Source of the DNA: Desertifilum tharense IPPAS B-1220
GTDB lineage: Bacteria; Cyanobacteriota; Cyanobacteriia; Cyanobacteriales; Desertifilaceae
NCBI RefSeq assembly: GCF_001746915.1
Contig: NZ_MJGC01000043.1
Location: 35,966 to 99,965 of the forward strand
Reading direction: 5' to 3'
Length of the DNA: 64,000 nt
A program made the translations under genes and the position numbers. Of this stretch, positions 61,841 through 64,000 are shown piece by piece (the stretch's first letter is position 1; each line of letters begins with the position of its first letter). The notes below the pieces were generated by a model that was not told the origin of the DNA, searched no databases, and saw only the letters and a program-made list of their open reading frames with translations.

Positions 61841-61898
61841 GATCCCCCTAAATCCCCCTTAATAAGGGGGACTTTGATTCCGGTTCCCCCCTTAGTAA
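61841..61898. repeat. C-rich fold-back fragment beside MITE copy 2
   Basis: GATCCCCCTAAATCCCCC and GGGGGACTTTGATTCCGG form the same fold-back as the core of the MITE at 43418-43600. It is cut by the MITE copy at 61899, and a matching fragment, TTAAAAAGGGGGACTTTGA, resumes at 62090. The 675-base spacer 61616-62292 holds no gene that I can support. Confidence 0.65.
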
Positions 61899-62088
61899 GC
61901 TACCGTGTATACACATCTAGTGTAAGAATCCCAAATCTAGCAGAGATCCCCCTAAATCCCCGCGCTGACGCGCCGCTGCGCTAGAAAAAAGGGGGACTTT
62001 AACTCCGGTTTCCCCCTTTGGTAAGGGGGGCTAGGGGGGATCAAAACCTTGTAGAACAATACTAGAAAACTTATGTATACACGGTAGC
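61899..62088. mobile_element. MITE-like element, copy 2
   Basis: Perfect 15-bp terminal inverted repeats GCTACCGTGTATACA (61899-61913) and TGTATACACGGTAGC (62074-62088). The inside repeats the C-rich/G-rich fold-back core. The right arm, read in reverse, matches the left arm of copy 1 at 43426 over about 40 bases with few differences, so copies 1 and 2 belong to one family in opposite orientations. No transposase. Confidence 0.75.
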
Positions 62089-62218
62089 CTTAAAAAGGGG
62101 GACTTTGAACGAAAATGTGCTTCACAGATCTGAAAAAGGCTGTAGCAGGCGGGCTGCGTCGCAATCTTGTTAGAGAAATCATCTCAACTTGCGCTTGAAT
62201 TGCTATGTTCTCCACCTC

Positions 62219-62255
62219 AAAAAAAGATCGGGAGAGCATTAATAACTCTCCCGAT
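62219..62255 (-). terminator. Intrinsic terminator downstream of the FKBP gene
   Basis: ATCGGGAGAG (62227-62236) pairs perfectly with CTCTCCCGAT (62246-62255), loop of nine, and the minus strand continues with C and seven T. It lies 38 bases past the stop codon of the FKBP-type isomerase gene. Confidence 0.92.
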
Positions 62256-62292
62256 TCCTTGCTATTAACTTGGGTTGGGTTAAATTAAAAAG

Positions 62293-62727
62293 TTAAGCAA
62301 TTTCCACCAATTGAATATCAAAAACTAGAGTTTGACCGGCTAAAGGATGATTGGCATCCAAAGTCACTTGTCCGTCATCGACTTCAGTTACCATGACCGG
62401 AACTAATTGTCCGGTGGGTTGGCGAATTTGCAGTTGTTGGCCGACTTGAGGGGCAATTTCTGCGGGAATCTGTTGGCGATTGACCTGTAACACCATATCT
62501 TGGCGATAGGGGCCATAGGCTTTTTCCATTGGAATTTCTTCTGTTTTGGAATCTCCTGGTGCCATGCCTACAACGGCTTGCTCAAAGCCAGGGATAATTT
62601 GACCTTGACCCAGGGTAAACTCCAAGGGGTCGCGCTGAACAGAACTATCAAAAACCGTTCCATCGGTTAAGCGTCCAGTGTAGTGAACTTTAACGGTATC
62701 GCCCGGTTTTGCTGGTGCTTGAATCAT
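62293..62727 (-). CDS. FKBP-type peptidyl-prolyl isomerase, SlyD-like
   Basis: 144 residues. The FKBP half-domain (KPGDTVKVHYTGRLTDGTVF, FTLGQGQIIPGFEQAVVGM) surrounds an insert-in-flap chaperone domain (about 70-125), as in SlyD. The His-rich metal-binding tail of E. coli SlyD is missing. It speeds proline isomerisation and helps folding in the cytoplasm. The start ATG at 62727 is followed directly by the fold. A strong terminator closes the gene. Confidence 0.93.
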   Translation of the reverse strand: MIQAPAKPGDTVKVHYTGRLTDGTVFDSSVQRDPLEFTLGQGQIIPGFEQAVVGMAPGDSKTEEIPMEKAYGPYRQDMVLQVNRQQIPAEIAPQVGQQLQIRQPTGQLVPVMVTEVDDGQVTLDANHPLAGQTLVFDIQLVEIA

Positions 62728-62992
62728 AGTTTTTCCTAGAATGCGTCACGCACATACAGCCAGTTTAACGACTGAATTCCAAAATTGGCGAGTGAATTTA
62801 TTGAGAAATCTCGATATTGATTGCTCAATCGAAGTAAAATCGTTAATTAACCCAATTGCCTAGAATTTTGAATGCAAAGCGCGATCTTAAGTCAGTTTAT
62901 TGTATATAAAAGAATCTGAATTTGAGGCTCAAAGTTAATAAAGATTTTAGATTTATTGCGGAAACTACCAAAGTTGGCTACGCTAAATTTTT

Positions 62993-63898
62993 ATGGCTGG
63001 GAACCCAATGGATAAAAGTGCGATCGCGCTCATTTCTGCTTTGTCTTTATCACCGACTCAGCAGGCTGTTGTAGAGGGAATCTGTGCTGAATTTGCAGCT
63101 CTACCTCAAGTGCTGGCGATCGCCTTAGCAGGTTCTCAAACCACCACCCAATCGGATTTTCGCTCAGATTTAGATATTTACATCTATCAAACGGCAGAAA
63201 TTCCAGTTGAAGTCCGTTCTGTACTCGCTACCCGATTTGCCCAGCACTGCGAAATTAATAACCAATTTTGGGAAACGGGCGATGAATGGCTAGCGCTAGA
63301 GGCCAATTGCGGGGTCGATTTGATGTATCGCCGCCCAGAGTGGATAGAAGCGCAATTAGAGCGGGTATTGGTTCATCATCAAGCGTCAGTGGGGTATTCA
63401 ACTTGTTTTTGGGCTAATGTTTTGAATTCTCAGGTTTTATACGATCGGACAGGCTGGTTCGAGCAGTTGCAGCAAAAAGCGAGACAACCCTATCCGGCGG
63501 CTCTCCAGCGGGCGATTATCGCTCTGAATTATCCGATTTTGCGCCAAACGATTTCTTCCTACCGCCATCAGTTAGAGTTAGCGATCGCGCGTCAAGATTG
63601 GGTTAGCGTGAATCATCGCGTCGCCGCATTTTTAGCCAGCTATTTTGATATTCTATTTGCGGCAAATGGGGTACCGCATCCTGGGGAAAAACGATTGGTA
63701 GCGTGGATAGAGCAAAGTTGCGATCGCTATCCGGAAAATTTGGGCGATCGCGTTCGGGCTGTATTGGAAGCGATCTCGCCCTCTGCTACGGGTTCGCTCT
63801 TAACTGCAATGGATACCCTAGCCGATGGGTTGGATTGCGTCTTGCAGGATACTGAATTTGCAGTTAATGCTGATATAGGAATCCTATTTGATTACTGA
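62993..63898 (+). CDS. Nucleotidyltransferase-domain protein (DUF4037-like)
   Basis: 301 residues; an ATG at 63008 is also possible. The Pol-beta-like nucleotidyltransferase site is ALAGSQTTTQ (Gly47-Ser48) and SDLDIYIY (Asp59 and Asp61). The later Cys-Gly-Val-Asp stretch (GVDLMYRRP) supplies the third acidic residue. The C-terminal 170 residues are helical, as in DUF4037-type proteins. It may transfer a nucleotide to a small molecule or protein; the target is unknown. The 250-base AT-rich spacer before it has no clear element. Confidence 0.8.
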   Translation: MAGNPMDKSAIALISALSLSPTQQAVVEGICAEFAALPQVLAIALAGSQTTTQSDFRSDLDIYIYQTAEIPVEVRSVLATRFAQHCEINNQFWETGDEWLALEANCGVDLMYRRPEWIEAQLERVLVHHQASVGYSTCFWANVLNSQVLYDRTGWFEQLQQKARQPYPAALQRAIIALNYPILRQTISSYRHQLELAIARQDWVSVNHRVAAFLASYFDILFAANGVPHPGEKRLVAWIEQSCDRYPENLGDRVRAVLEAISPSATGSLLTAMDTLADGLDCVLQDTEFAVNADIGILFDY

Positions 63899-64000
63899 AA
63901 ACTCTCCGTACATGTAAAGTTTGGGGAAATCAAAGGTTGTGTTTTGCACAAACCACTCAAATAGCCACTTGAGCCGAGTAAACGACTGGGCTAAGCCGCA
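63884..64000 (-). CDS. C-terminal fragment of a gene leaving the window
   Basis: On the minus strand a frame is open from base 64000 to TAG at 63884-63886, giving 38 residues rich in aromatic residues (RLKWLFEWFVQN, FPKLYMYGEFSVIK). It overlaps the convergent nucleotidyltransferase end by 15 bases. The composition looks like a real protein end, but it is too short to name a family. Confidence 0.4.
   Translation of the reverse strand, partial: CGLAQSFTRLKWLFEWFVQNTTFDFPKLYMYGEFSVIK

Overview
The window looks like chromosome of a cyanobacterium. The octamer GCGATCGC (HIP1) occurs throughout, in genes and between them. Several gene sets are typical of the phylum: a bamA-lpxC-fabZ-lpxA-lpxB run, a ferredoxin-dependent sulfite reductase, DUF4168, DUF1802 and DUF2854 proteins, an EGY-like site-2 protease, Uma2 proteins and a bilin-type GAF domain. 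The dense intergenic repeats (CTCAGCACT arrays, GGGAGTTGG minisatellite, AGAAACC-N-GGTTTCT hairpins, MITE-like elements) suggest a filamentous, Oscillatoriales-like genome; the genus is not determined. I saw no rRNA, tRNA, CRISPR array, prophage or intact transposase gene.

Layout. 0-8 kb: housekeeping genes (PAS fragment, two DUF4168 proteins, holA, a cupredoxin, map, an amidase, ilvC). 8-15 kb: purC, then the outer-membrane and lipid A block bamA-lpxC-fabZ-lpxA-lpxB, with a terminator-like hairpin between bamA and lpxC. 15.6-17.9 kb: an EAL-GAF-GGDEF protein whose GAF domain carries both cysteines expected of a DXCF cyanobacteriochrome, so it is probably a light-controlled cyclic-di-GMP enzyme. 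18-20 kb: YeiH-like and TauE/SafE-like anion exporters. 20-22.5 kb: mrp and a HEAT-repeat gene.

21.5-30.1 kb holds the most system-like locus. On one strand are an AprA/FrdA-like flavoprotein, a two-cluster ferredoxin and the HEAT protein. Facing them is a LysR regulator fused to a second, transporter-type solute-binding domain. Next comes a NitT/TauT-type ABC importer whose lipoprotein-binding protein is homologous to the fused sensor domain and ends in a NosL-like domain. This can be read as uptake, sensing and redox processing of an oxidised small molecule, possibly an organosulfonate; the substrate is unknown. A sulfite reductase lies about 3.5 kb further on and the two exporters lie a few kilobases before it.

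30-43 kb: a membrane hydrolase, an SDR, a Uma2 protein, sir, small conserved proteins, two L,D-transpeptidases around a Gln-rich secreted protein, an AMIN protein and a PAS histidine kinase. 43.4-44.2 kb has no normal gene; it carries a MITE copy, IS200/IS605-like terminal hairpins around a highly structured possible omega-RNA-like segment, and a 31-codon membrane ORF. 44-46.4 kb: exopolysaccharide genes with STAS domains, including a STAS-glycosylphosphotransferase fusion. 46.4-50 kb: a hydrolase and SH3-domain secreted proteins. At 50.2 kb is a probable Yfr1-like small RNA whose core is perfectly complementary to the Shine-Dalgarno region of the next gene. 50.5-64 kb: a secreted protein, glutathione peroxidase, an ABC exporter, a PIN-like membrane protein, an EGY-like protease, an SGNH hydrolase, a MASE1-PAS-GAF kinase, a TPR protein, a second MITE copy, an FKBP isomerase, a nucleotidyltransferase and the tail of another gene.
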